Positions 40,865 to 48,773 of a stretch of 64,000 bases of DNA are shown piece after piece (position 1 is the first letter of the stretch; each line of letters opens with the position of its first letter). The DNA is taken from contig NZ_JBHOQV010000062.1 of NCBI RefSeq assembly GCF_042408735.1, forward strand, positions 12,945-76,944. Direction: 5' to 3'. Made by a program: the position numbers and the translations under genes. The notes under the pieces are model-generated. The model was not told where the DNA came from. It saw only the letters and a list, made by a program, of their open reading frames with translations, and made no database searches. Origin of the DNA: Thermogemmatispora sp042408735 (GTDB lineage Bacteria > Chloroflexota > Ktedonobacteria > Ktedonobacterales > Ktedonobacteraceae).

Positions 40865-42109
40865 ATGAGACGTGTTGTTGTAACCGGTTTAGGGCTGATT
40901 ACTCCCCTGGGGAACGACGTGGCGTCCTCCTGGGAAGCCCTCTGCCAGGGGAAATCTGGCATCGCCGAAATCGTCGGCTTCGATACCAGCCCCTTCCGCG
41001 TGAAGTTCGGGGGCCAGATCAAGAATTTCGATCCTTCGGCCTATATGGACCGCAAGGAGATCCGCCGTACTGACCCCTATCAGCATATCGCCATTGCTGC
41101 CACCAAGCAGGCCCTCGCTCAGGCCCACCTGGAGATCACCGACGAGATCGCCGACGATGTGGGGGTCTACATCGGCAGCGGCATCGGCGGCCTGGTGACG
41201 CTCCACGATCAGTTTCGCGTGCTCTTCGAGCGGGGACCGGACCGCATCAGCCCCTTCTTCATCAATATGATGATTATCGACGGCGCCCCAGGCATCGTCT
41301 CAATCATGACGGGCGCACGGGGTCCGAACTGGGCTGCGGTCTCGGCCTGCGCCACCAGCGCACACACCATCGGAGAAGCCTGGGAGACCATTCGGCGCGG
41401 AGATGCCAGGGTGATGATCGCCGGCGGCTCCGAGCGCGGTATCACGCCGATCGCCATCGCGGCCTTCGACAATATGCATGCCCTCTCGCGGCGCAACGAT
41501 GATCCCCAGGGTGCCAGTCGGCCTTTCGACGCGACTCGCGACGGCTTTGTAATGGGCGAGGGGGCCGCCGTGCTTATTCTGGAGGAGCTGGAGTTTGCGA
41601 AGGCCCGCGGGGCTACCATCCTGGCCGAGATGGTTGGCTACGGCGCAACTGGTGACGCCTATCATGTAACCGAGCCGGCCCCCGGCGGCGCCGGGCTGGT
41701 GCGCGCGATGCAGATCGCTCTGCGCAAGGCCGGCCTGCGGCCCGAAGATGTTGACTACATCAATGCTCACGGCACCTCGACGCCTTACAACGATCGCACC
41801 GAAACCCAGGCCATCAAGACCTGCTTCGGTGAACATGCCTATCGCCTGGCGATCAGCTCCACCAAGTCTATGACTGGCCACACCCTTGGGGCCGCCGGCG
41901 CCGTCGAGGCGGTCATCAGCATCATGACCCTGCTGACCGGCATCATTCCGCCGACTATTAACCTGCAGCATCCCGACCCCGACTGCGATCTGGACTACGT
42001 GCCCAATCAGGCGCGCCAGGCCCAGGTCAAGGTGGCGATGTCTAACTCGATGGGCTTCGGCGGCCATAACGCCTGCCTGCTCTTCAAGCGCTACGAGGAG
42101 GGCCAGTAG
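40865..42109 (+). CDS. fabF: 3-oxoacyl-ACP synthase II (KAS II)
   Basis: About 414 residues from ATG 40865, preceded by GAGGAGGT at ideal distance, which rules out a longer reading. RRVVVTGLGLITPLG N-terminus; catalytic Cys in VSACATSAH; His in INAHGTSTPYNDRTET; Lys/His in STKSMTGHTLGAAGA; C-terminal SNSMGFGGHNA. Condensing enzyme elongating acyl-ACP with malonyl-ACP. Placed between accC and accB, so the operon couples malonyl-CoA supply with condensation. Confidence 0.95.
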   Translation: MRRVVVTGLGLITPLGNDVASSWEALCQGKSGIAEIVGFDTSPFRVKFGGQIKNFDPSAYMDRKEIRRTDPYQHIAIAATKQALAQAHLEITDEIADDVGVYIGSGIGGLVTLHDQFRVLFERGPDRISPFFINMMIIDGAPGIVSIMTGARGPNWAAVSACATSAHTIGEAWETIRRGDARVMIAGGSERGITPIAIAAFDNMHALSRRNDDPQGASRPFDATRDGFVMGEGAAVLILEELEFAKARGATILAEMVGYGATGDAYHVTEPAPGGAGLVRAMQIALRKAGLRPEDVDYINAHGTSTPYNDRTETQAIKTCFGEHAYRLAISSTKSMTGHTLGAAGAVEAVISIMTLLTGIIPPTINLQHPDPDCDLDYVPNQARQAQVKVAMSNSMGFGGHNACLLFKRYEEGQ

Positions 42110-42164
42110 AGGGCAGCCTTTCGCCTCTGCTTGCTGCCGGCTTCCCTCCTCCCCACCGGCCTGA

Positions 42165-42580
42165 GCAAACCGGGGCCAGGGAGACTAGCCAGAGGCGTGC
42201 TCTGCCCACGCCCGGGGGGCTTCCCTCGCTCGCTCCGGTTTGCCCTATGTCTTTAGTCCAGGCCAAGAGCCATAGACCCCACGGCTCAACCCAGGCGAGG
42301 GCTTGCGGGGAAGCTTGCAAGCCCGGCTCTGACCAGCCCAAGCGGCTGAGCCGAAGGACAGGGCGAGGAAGCCGCTCCGTCGTCGGCAGACTAAAGACCC
42401 ACTCCGTGATGCTTCCCCAGTCCCGGACCCTGGAAGCTCCGGCTGCAGACAACCTTCGGGGTGTGGGCGAAACGGGCCGGAGCAGATGGCCGGCCGGCGA
42501 CTTGGGTGAGGGGAGCGGTCCAGGAGAGTCCGCCTGGGCCCGTTCCCGGCCCCGTAAGGGGTCCGAAAGGAAGGGATGGA
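42165..42580 (+). ncRNA. Candidate omega RNA (HEARO) of a degenerate IscB element
   Basis: A dense set of exact stems on the plus strand: 42165-42173 with 42235-42243 (9 bp); 42249-42258 with 42389-42398 (10 bp, closing a 130-nt domain); inside that, 42267-42271 with 42283-42287 and 42299-42306 with 42317-42324 (8 bp); 42436-42443 with 42476-42483 (8 bp) enclosing a C-TTCG-G loop; 42517-42524 with 42533-42540; and 42548-42553 with 42558-42563 closed by GTAA. TTCG and GNRA loops favour plus-strand transcription. The array ends about 20 bases before an IscB-like reading frame, the known arrangement of HEARO/omega RNAs. Boundaries and guide are not determinable by eye. The family call depends on the adjacent IscB fossil rather than on a covariance match. 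Confidence 0.6.
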
Positions 42581-42586
42581 TCATGG

Positions 42587-42886
42587 GTGTTTGTGCTGGA
42601 CAAGAGCAGGATGCGTTCCAAGATGGTGCGCGGATTTCGCACGGGGGATCTGGTGCGTGCGGCAGTTCCGAAGGGCAACTACACCGGCGTCCAGAGTGGC
42701 CCTGTGGCCGTGCCCGCCTCTGAATCCTTCCGGGTGGGACAAGCGGATCGGATGGGGTTTCGTGGAAGTGTTGTCGCCTGCTTCAGCGGGCAGATGGATA
42801 CGGGTATGCGAAAGGAAGGCGCGGCGCCTCCTCCCCAGGCGGGAACGCCGGGGCTTCCGGCGCCGCATGATTTGGTGAGAGTAACG
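42587..42886 (+). pseudogene. IscB remnant (internal deletion; RuvC and HNH missing)
   Basis: From GTG 42587 the frame reads VFVLDKSR, matching the IscB N-terminus. It jumps almost directly to RSKMVRGFRTGDLVRAAVPKG, the conserved C-terminal region of long IscBs, followed by a GxVAVxASxSFxVG-like stretch and a KEGAAPPPQ ending similar to IscB tails. About 350 or more codons holding the RuvC segments and HNH are absent, so no nuclease can be made. The frame has no stop before accB and joins it in frame. An alternative is that the frame is open by chance in GC-rich DNA, but the ordered motif match argues otherwise. Confidence 0.72.
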
Positions 42887-43411
42887 ATGAGCAACAAAGA
42901 AGAAGATCGGAAGACAGCCTGGATCGAGCGCCTGGAGGAACTGGTCCACGCCCTGGAAGGCAGCTCGGTGGCAGAACTGGAGCTGAGCGAGAACGATCTC
43001 GAGATTGTCATTCGCCGCCAGCCCGGCATGGTGCTGGTGAGCGCACCAGCGTTCACTGAGACGGTAGTGACAGCTCCGGTCGCTCAGGGGCGCAGCCGCA
43101 GCCAGGGAACGGCCAGGCGGCCCGCAGGCCCTGGCAAGGCCCCGGCGGCTAAGAGCCGCGACGAGGAGCGCACACTTCCCATCGTGGCGCCGCTCTCGGG
43201 GGTCTACTACGCAGCTCCCTCGCCAGATGAACCGCCCTTTGTCTCGGTTGGCGACGTCATCCAGGTCGGCCAGACCGTGGCCTTAATCGAGGCCATGAAG
43301 TCCTTTAACGAGGTACCTTCCCCCGTCGCCGGGCGCGTGAGCAAAATCCTGGTCGAGAACGGGGCCGTCGTCCAAAAAGACGAGGTGCTCATGCGCATTG
43401 AGCCGGTCTAG
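42887..43411 (+). CDS. accB: Biotin carboxyl carrier protein of acetyl-CoA carboxylase
   Basis: 174 residues from ATG 42887. N-terminal helix (IERLEELVHALEGSSVAELELSE), then EIVIRRQPG, a Pro/Ala/Arg linker, and the biotinyl domain with LPIVAPLSGVYYAAPSPDEPPFVSVGD and the biotin-Lys motif EAMKS (canonical EAMKM). It carries carboxybiotin between AccC and AccAD. The Shine-Dalgarno is weak (GGTGAGAG), and the frame is open upstream through the IscB remnant, so a longer chain cannot be excluded. Expected operon partner of accC and fabF. Confidence 0.93.
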   Translation: MSNKEEDRKTAWIERLEELVHALEGSSVAELELSENDLEIVIRRQPGMVLVSAPAFTETVVTAPVAQGRSRSQGTARRPAGPGKAPAAKSRDEERTLPIVAPLSGVYYAAPSPDEPPFVSVGDVIQVGQTVALIEAMKSFNEVPSPVAGRVSKILVENGAVVQKDEVLMRIEPV

Positions 43412-43540
43412 CCGACGCCAACCAGCCTGGCAGGCCAGGGAAAGAACAATCTCCACTGCGCACCGGACTTCCAGGCGCCGGCCATCAGGCATCTGGCAAG
43501 GGCGAGGGCGAGCGCGGACGACTACCCCTCCATCGAGGTT

Positions 43541-43572
43541 GGCAGACAGACAGACAGATAAACAGGCAGGGA
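43541..43572 (-). repeat. Four-base-phased tract
   Basis: Plus-strand units GGCA, GACA, GACA, GACA, GATA, AACA, GGCA, GGGA; minus strand reads TGCC/TGTT/TATC/TGTC. Lies between accB and the LLM oxidoreductase. Confidence 0.75.
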
Positions 43573-43698
43573 CCCAGGGTAAAGCGGAGGCTTCCGGTAT
43601 GGCCAGCGAGCCTGCGGGTTCCTGTCTTTTCTTCTCTCCCGAGCATGAGTGGGCAGTGGCTCGGGAGACGGCCAGACGAGATAAGGAGAACAAGGTCT

Positions 43699-44667
43699 AT
43701 GATTGAGCAGCACAACGTCCATCGGCCCCTGCGCTTCGGCGTTCTCTCGCACAATACAACCCCCGACTTTGCAGCTCTGCTGGCACAGGCTCAGCGTGCC
43801 GAGCAGCTTGGCTACTCAACCTTTTTGCTGCCCGATCACATCGGTGACCAGTTCGCGACAACACTGGCTCTGGCCAGCATCGCCGCCGCTACCACTCGTC
43901 TGCGTGTGGGCAGCTACGTCTTCGCCAACGACTTCCGCCATCCGGTCATGCTGGCGCGCGAGGTGGCCACCCTCGATGTTCTTTCGGGCGGGCGCTTCGA
44001 GCTGGGACTGGGGGCCGGCTGGATGGCCAGCGAGTACCAGCAGTGCGGTATCCCTTTCGCCTCCCCCGCTGTGCGTATAGAGCGCCTCAGCGAGTCGCTG
44101 CAGATCATAAAGGCCCTGCTGGCCGGCGAACGGCTCTCCTTCAGCGGCCAGCACTACCGCATCGAGGGCCTGGCCCTGGCTCTGCCACCACAACAGCGCC
44201 CCTACCCGCCGATCCTGATAGGTGGCAGCGGAAAACGCCTGCTCTCGCTGGCGGCGCGCGAGGCGAGCATTGTGGGTTTTTCTCCACGAACCCAGACTAT
44301 CAGCGTGGCCGGCCACATGAACCAGAGTCTGGACCTGGAGGACGCCCTGGCACCGGCTCTGGCCGAGAAGGTGCTTTGGGTTCGTCAGGCCGCCGGCCCG
44401 CGCTTTGCCTCCCTCGAGCTGAATCTGATCGTCCTCGAAGTCATCCTGACCAGCGAGCGCCAGCAGGCCCTGGCCGAGGTTGCCAGTCGCTACCATCTTG
44501 CTCAGGAGCAGGTCGCCAATACACCTTATTTCCTCATCGGTAGCCCAGAGGAAATCTGTACCCAACTGCAACACTATCGCCAGCAGTATCACATTTCATA
44601 TTGGGTGGTCTGGGAAGAATACATGGAGGCGCTCGCTCCCGTCGTGGCCATGCTAAGCGGCCAGTAA
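43699..44667 (+). CDS. LLM-class flavin/F420-dependent oxidoreductase
   Basis: 322 residues. Luciferase-like TIM barrel: RFGVLSHNTTPDFAALLAQAQRAEQLGYSTFLLPDHIGDQFA, ATTRLRVGSYVFANDFRHPVMLAREVATLDVLSGGRFELGLGAGW, then PPILIGGSGKRLLSLAAREA. The layout resembles the F420-dependent TIGR03621-type subgroup, but the cofactor is inferred. Substrate unknown. The ATG at 43699 is preceded by AAGGAGAACAAGG. A standalone unit: tract DNA separates it from accB and a strong dyad/promoter follows. Confidence 0.85.
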   Translation: MIEQHNVHRPLRFGVLSHNTTPDFAALLAQAQRAEQLGYSTFLLPDHIGDQFATTLALASIAAATTRLRVGSYVFANDFRHPVMLAREVATLDVLSGGRFELGLGAGWMASEYQQCGIPFASPAVRIERLSESLQIIKALLAGERLSFSGQHYRIEGLALALPPQQRPYPPILIGGSGKRLLSLAAREASIVGFSPRTQTISVAGHMNQSLDLEDALAPALAEKVLWVRQAAGPRFASLELNLIVLEVILTSERQQALAEVASRYHLAQEQVANTPYFLIGSPEEICTQLQHYRQQYHISYWVVWEEYMEALAPVVAMLSGQ

Positions 44668-44748
44668 TTACCAGGACTTATCTCCAGATGAGTCTCTTCC
44701 ATCTATTCTAGTAGACTCTTATCGATTGTCTCGAGGTATTACAACTAT

Positions 44749-44769
44749 TGCATTTGTGAGACAAATGCA
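44749..44769. promoter_or_regulatory. Candidate operator: 9-bp inverted repeat abutting the -35
   Basis: TGCATTTGT (44749-44757), spacer GAG, ACAAATGCA (44761-44769), a perfect dyad that touches the -35 at 44770. Typical geometry for a dimeric repressor or activator of the downstream permease. No U tract, so not a terminator. Confidence 0.65.
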
Positions 44770-44798
44770 TTGACATGTATGGAAGTATCTGCTATGGT
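44770..44798 (+). promoter_or_regulatory. Promoter for the first APC permease
   Basis: -35 TTGACA (44770-44775, perfect), 17-base spacer, -10 TATGGT (44793-44798) preceded by TGC. Start near 44805, leader about 30 nt. Confidence 0.65.
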
Positions 44799-44836
44799 GA
44801 AGGCATGTGGGAACTGCAATCAGTCAAGGAGGTTCC

Positions 44837-46345
44837 ATGATCACCAGTAGCCGGTCACAGGGGGAAAGACCGCCACATGCCCTAACCTCCGAAGAGTATC
44901 CAGGCAAGGTCATGCCAGCCGTACTCACGAGCTGGGACCTGATGACGCTCTATGTTTTGCTGATTTTCTTTCCGACCAACGTCTCTAACGCCATTGCCGG
45001 GGGGGCGGCAGGCATTACCTTTTGGCTAGTCGGTGCGCTCCTCTTTTTTGTGCCCTGCGCCATTGCCACTGCCCAGTTGAGCATCATCTTTCCGCACGAA
45101 GGTTCTTTGTACAACTGGGCCTATCGTATCTTTGGCAGCTACATGAGCTTTTTCATGGGCTTCTGCGTCTGGCTGCCAGCGCCCTTGCTCTTGATGGCCA
45201 CCAGCGACCTGGCGATCAGCTATATCCCGGGTCTCAACAGTAGCTGGCTGACCGCTCCCTGGCAGCAAGGCCTGGCTCTCTGCGCAGTGATCCTGATCTC
45301 GGGCTTCATGGCAACCCAGCCACATCGCGTGGTACAAAACATCACCAATGCCACCTTTGTCCTTTTAATGATTGCCAGCGGCCTGGTCGTGGCGGCGGGC
45401 CTGGTCTGGCTGATGACGGGCCATGCGCCGGCAACCAGCTTCTCGCGGCTCTCAGACTGGCTCATTACCTGGGACCCTAAGACGGGCGGTAATTTTGGCC
45501 TTTTCGGAGTGATTACCCTGGGATATCTGGGCGTCTATCTGCCGATCACGCTGCAGGCCGAGACCATTGCCCCCAACTCAGAGACGCGCCGCCATCTGAT
45601 CCTGCGCCATCTCCTGTGGGGGACGGTCATCGTGGTGCTGGGTTATGTCCTCGTTACCTTCTCCGTGCTGGTCGTCGAGGGACCTAAGTCCGCCTACGTG
45701 CTCTTCGCCCTCGTGACCACCGTCGATACGGCCCTGGGGAAGTTGGCCGGCAATGTCGTGGCTGTCTGTATGCTGGGCGTCTTCTGCCTGGTCACGATGA
45801 TCTACAACCACATCTACGCTCGCTTCCTCATGGTAGCCGGCTTTGACCGGCGCATTCCGGTGGGCATTGGCCTGCTCAACCGCAATCGTCAGCCGGCGCG
45901 CGCCATTGCTATCCAGACCGGAGCTGCCATCTTCATCACAATCCTCTTCTTCATGGTGATCCCCTATCTGTTTGGCAGCAATCCGGCAGATCTCTCGCTG
46001 GAAGTCTACTTTGTCGGTATCGGGGCGGGAACCATCCTGTGGGCTTTTTCCACGATCTTCCTGTTCATCCTGATCCTGGGACTGTATATCCGCGATCGCC
46101 GCGCTCTGCTGCTGCATCGAATTCTGCCGATGCCTGTCCTGCTGGTGAGCGCGGTCATCGGCTTGATTACCGGCATTATCGCCATCGTTGATACGGCTCT
46201 CAATTCGTGGATCCCCCTGCTGACCAATCAGCAGTGGAGCCTGATCGTGGCCGGTCTGACAGCAGCGACGCTGATGATCGGCGCTATCATTAGCATGTTT
46301 GCCACTGGCGAGGCAGCCTGGCAAGAGATCGAACAAGGGGCTTAG
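44837..46345 (+). CDS. APC-superfamily amino acid permease
   Basis: 502 residues, about twelve helices. APC pattern: the GAAGITFWLVGALLFFVPCAIATAQLS helix pair, HEGSLYNWAYRIFG, and a long helix series to the end. AAGGAGG five bases upstream decides ATG 44837. Substrate not determinable; the presence of a glutamine-synthetase-like enzyme nearby suggests amino acid, polyamine or related amine uptake. Driven by its own promoter with an adjoining dyad. Confidence 0.85.
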   Translation: MITSSRSQGERPPHALTSEEYPGKVMPAVLTSWDLMTLYVLLIFFPTNVSNAIAGGAAGITFWLVGALLFFVPCAIATAQLSIIFPHEGSLYNWAYRIFGSYMSFFMGFCVWLPAPLLLMATSDLAISYIPGLNSSWLTAPWQQGLALCAVILISGFMATQPHRVVQNITNATFVLLMIASGLVVAAGLVWLMTGHAPATSFSRLSDWLITWDPKTGGNFGLFGVITLGYLGVYLPITLQAETIAPNSETRRHLILRHLLWGTVIVVLGYVLVTFSVLVVEGPKSAYVLFALVTTVDTALGKLAGNVVAVCMLGVFCLVTMIYNHIYARFLMVAGFDRRIPVGIGLLNRNRQPARAIAIQTGAAIFITILFFMVIPYLFGSNPADLSLEVYFVGIGAGTILWAFSTIFLFILILGLYIRDRRALLLHRILPMPVLLVSAVIGLITGIIAIVDTALNSWIPLLTNQQWSLIVAGLTAATLMIGAIISMFATGEAAWQEIEQGA

Positions 46346-46367
46346 CGTAGCTGGCCCAGCAAGCGCG

Positions 46368-46396
46368 TTGACAGGGCGTAGCTCTGCTGCTATCGT
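46368..46396 (+). promoter_or_regulatory. Promoter for the second APC permease
   Basis: -35 TTGACA (46368-46373, perfect), 17-base spacer, -10 TATCGT (46391-46396) preceded by TGC. The dyad 46386-46392 / 46400-46406 overlaps the -10 and start site, so it may be an operator. Confidence 0.55.
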
Positions 46397-46641
46397 TGGT
46401 AGCAGCGGCAGCCAGGCGGCTCTGTCAGCGCCGCCCGCGGCCCATCTTTCATTCTGCGGCCGATCGCTTTCGCCCGGTCAGCCTGCCTGTCTGCAGACTT
46501 GCCCGCTGACCGGCCAGCATCCAGCGTTCCCTATATGCTCCCTGTTCCTCTGTCTGCCTGGCCAAAGCAGAAGAGGGGGACAGAGAGAAGAGCGCGGAGG
46601 GGAGCTATTTCCTCGAAGAGGAGAGAGCAGCGCTCAGGAGG

Positions 46642-46791
46642 GTGAGCGCTGAGCGAGCGCAACGGTGGGACGCCGCTGCTGCAGTGGCGCCCTCATGTAG
46701 GAGAGCACCAGACCCAGGCTTAACGTTCTTTCAGCAATCAAGCGCACTGCAGATGACCGGTCTTCAACCGCAAGACCTGAACTGGAGGTGA
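46642..46791 (+). CDS. Possible leader peptide upstream of the second APC permease
   Basis: 49 codons from GTG 46642 to TGA 46789-46791, with GGAGGG in the loop of a hairpin (46628-46651) directly before the start. It stops three bases before the permease ATG. Gln-rich in its second half (FFQQSS, LQPQ). Not homologous to anything I know. It may be a chance open frame. Confidence 0.25.
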   Translation: MSAERAQRWDAAAAVAPSCRRAPDPGLTFFQQSSALQMTGLQPQDLNWR

Positions 46792-46794
46792 TTT

Positions 46795-48435
46795 ATGGCA
46801 TCTCAGGAAGAATTGGTGGGGCAGACGGCGCCTGGCGCAGCACTTCCCGAGGGAGATATCGCTCTGGAGCAGCGCCAGGACCTTGACAAGCTGCACATCA
46901 ATGCCATCGGTATGCCCAGCGTCATGTATTACTGCTTTGCTGGGGCGGCGCCGATCGCGGCCATGTTCTTTAACGTCCCCAACATGGCGGCCCAGGCCGG
47001 CGCCAGCGTGCCGCTGGTCTTCCTGCTCTCGGCGATCGGGCTGTTGCTCTTCGGGGTCTCGATCGTCTATTTCTCGCGTCGCCTGACCTCGGCGGGTGGC
47101 TTCTATACCTGGGTACGGCATGGCCTGGGGACTGGCACAGCTTTCCAGGCGGGCTGGCTCATGCTCTTCGGATACGCTATTTTCGAAGCTTCCTCTCAAG
47201 CGGCCTTTGGTGGTCTGGCTGACATCAATATTTCCACGTACCTTGGTTTCCAGATGCCGCTGGGCTGGGTGACCTATGCCCTGATTGGCTGCGTCCTGGT
47301 CTTTCTCCTCTCCTTCTTCGACATCAAGTGGTCGACCTGGTGGCTGGCCCCCTTCCTGGTGCTCGAGATCGGTAGCCTGGTACTGCTCGATCTGATGATT
47401 ACTATTCGGGGCGGGGTTGCCGGTCACGACCTGCTCCATACCTTTACGCCAGCCGGCGCCGACCTCAAAGGGGTGGCTCCGGGCGGCGTCCTGGGCATCG
47501 GCGTCGCTATGGCCCTGGGTATCTGGTCCTGGATCGGCTTCGAGGCCGGCGCCGTCTATGGCGAGGAATCGCGTAACCCGCGCCGTGCCGTGCCGATGGC
47601 TATCTTCTCGGTCATTCTGATCATGGCCCTGCTTTACATCTGGACCACCTACAGCGCTGTCATCGGCCTTGGCTGGCAGCACGCCGGCGATACCCTGGGC
47701 AACATCAGCATTGCTCCCACGCCTTACTATAATCTAGCCGATCACTTTGTCGGTGGCTGGCTCAAGGTCCTGATGATCATCGCCGTCACCACGAGCAGCT
47801 TTGCAGCCTGTCTGGCTTTCCACAATGGCATGGTGCGCTACTTCTACGCGATGGGTCGCGAGGGCATCCTGCCGCGCCTTTTTGGACGCACGCATCCGCG
47901 CTGGAAGAGTCCTTACTATGCCATCATCGCCCAAAGCCTCTTCACGCTCCTGGTCATTATCTTCCTGGCCTTCATCATCCAGAAGAACAATCCCGACGGG
48001 AGTGTGAGCTATGCTCTGGGCATCGCCGATGGCAAGGTCTACACTCAGACCAGCGGCATCACCAGCTATGCCTGGCTGGCGACGATCGGTACGATCAGCT
48101 TCCTGGTGGTCTATATTCTGGTGAACCTCTCGCTGCCGGCCTTCGCGCTGCGCTTTGATCGCCAGAACTTTAATCCGCTCTTCCACCTGGTGGCGCCAAT
48201 CGTGAGCTGCCTCTTCTTGCTCATTCCTCTGATCTCGTTTATCATGCCGCCGCTGCCGGTGATCGGCGACTTCTTCACCGGCCTGGGCTTCTTCCCAACG
48301 CCGTTCCCGCTGAACATCCTGCCACTCTTCGTTATCGGCTGGGTGATCATCGGACTGCTCTACGCCTTCTATCTGGCACGGCGCCATCCTGAACGCTACG
48401 AATTTCTGGGCCGCATTTTGCGCGCCGACGTGTAG
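46795..48435 (+). CDS. APC-superfamily amino acid permease
   Basis: 546 residues with 12 or more predicted helices. N-terminal hydrophilic 40 residues, then MYYCFAGAAPIAAMFFNVPNMAAQAGASVP and GGFYTWVRHGLGTGTAFQAGW. VYGEESRNPRRAVPMAIF is the classic APC loop after helix 6. Closely related in fold, not in sequence, to the preceding permease. GGAGGTG is eight bases upstream of the ATG. A strong intrinsic terminator ends the unit at 48513-48588. Confidence 0.86.
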   Translation: MASQEELVGQTAPGAALPEGDIALEQRQDLDKLHINAIGMPSVMYYCFAGAAPIAAMFFNVPNMAAQAGASVPLVFLLSAIGLLLFGVSIVYFSRRLTSAGGFYTWVRHGLGTGTAFQAGWLMLFGYAIFEASSQAAFGGLADINISTYLGFQMPLGWVTYALIGCVLVFLLSFFDIKWSTWWLAPFLVLEIGSLVLLDLMITIRGGVAGHDLLHTFTPAGADLKGVAPGGVLGIGVAMALGIWSWIGFEAGAVYGEESRNPRRAVPMAIFSVILIMALLYIWTTYSAVIGLGWQHAGDTLGNISIAPTPYYNLADHFVGGWLKVLMIIAVTTSSFAACLAFHNGMVRYFYAMGREGILPRLFGRTHPRWKSPYYAIIAQSLFTLLVIIFLAFIIQKNNPDGSVSYALGIADGKVYTQTSGITSYAWLATIGTISFLVVYILVNLSLPAFALRFDRQNFNPLFHLVAPIVSCLFLLIPLISFIMPPLPVIGDFFTGLGFFPTPFPLNILPLFVIGWVIIGLLYAFYLARRHPERYEFLGRILRADV

Positions 48436-48773
48436 CCCAGGACGGGTACGCTGCCTGTCCCCGGCCTGGCGGTGAGCGATCCCGGGCGCGCGTTTCAGGC
48501 AGTCAGACGGACGGAGAGGGAGATCGGCGCCTGCCTGGTAGCGAAGACCAGATGGCCGATCTCCCTCTCCCTTTTTATTTTTTTATTGTATGGACCGATA
48601 GCTGGCGGGGGCCAGGGCATCAAGAGAGAGTGGGAGTGGAAGTGGGGGGACACAGCCCGCACGGCTAGCCAACTGTTCCCGAGCGCCTTCCTCGCCCGTC
48701 TCTGGGCAGGAAGGGCGTTCTCCCCTGCCTGCCTGCCCGGTCTGATCCAGACGGGTTGGCCGCGCGCGGCGCC
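48436..48773. other. Convergent intergenic region with terminator
   Basis: Contains the intrinsic terminator (48513-48588) for the permease and a TGCC-phased segment near 48726-48745. Nothing else recognised; the GS-like gene ends at 48774 on the other strand. Confidence 0.5.
48513..48588 (+). terminator. Intrinsic terminator of the second permease
   Basis: Perfect 16-bp stem, 48513-48528 with 48555-48570, with a nested CTGGT/ACCAG in the loop, followed by CTTTTTATTTTTTTATT. Strong rho-independent structure. Confidence 0.92.

Larger units (their letters stand above)
46346..46794 (+). other. Regulatory leader between the two permeases
   Basis: 449 bases: a promoter at 46368-46396, a 7-bp dyad across its -10, a 9-bp hairpin at 46628-46651 with GGAGGG in the loop, and a 49-codon open frame (46642-46791) that ends three bases before the permease ATG. 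No other gene recognised. Confidence 0.5.

Noticed and set aside
42540..42580. GTCCGAAAGGAAG segment resembling part of an SRP RNA
   Set aside because: Flanking sequence lacks the SRP Alu/S-domain pairing and the segment sits within the omega-RNA-like array.
42165..42580. RNase P RNA or tmRNA in the structured fabF-accB gap
   Set aside because: Neither the GAGGAAAGTCC/ACAGAA core of RNase P nor the tRNA-like ends of tmRNA are present on either strand.
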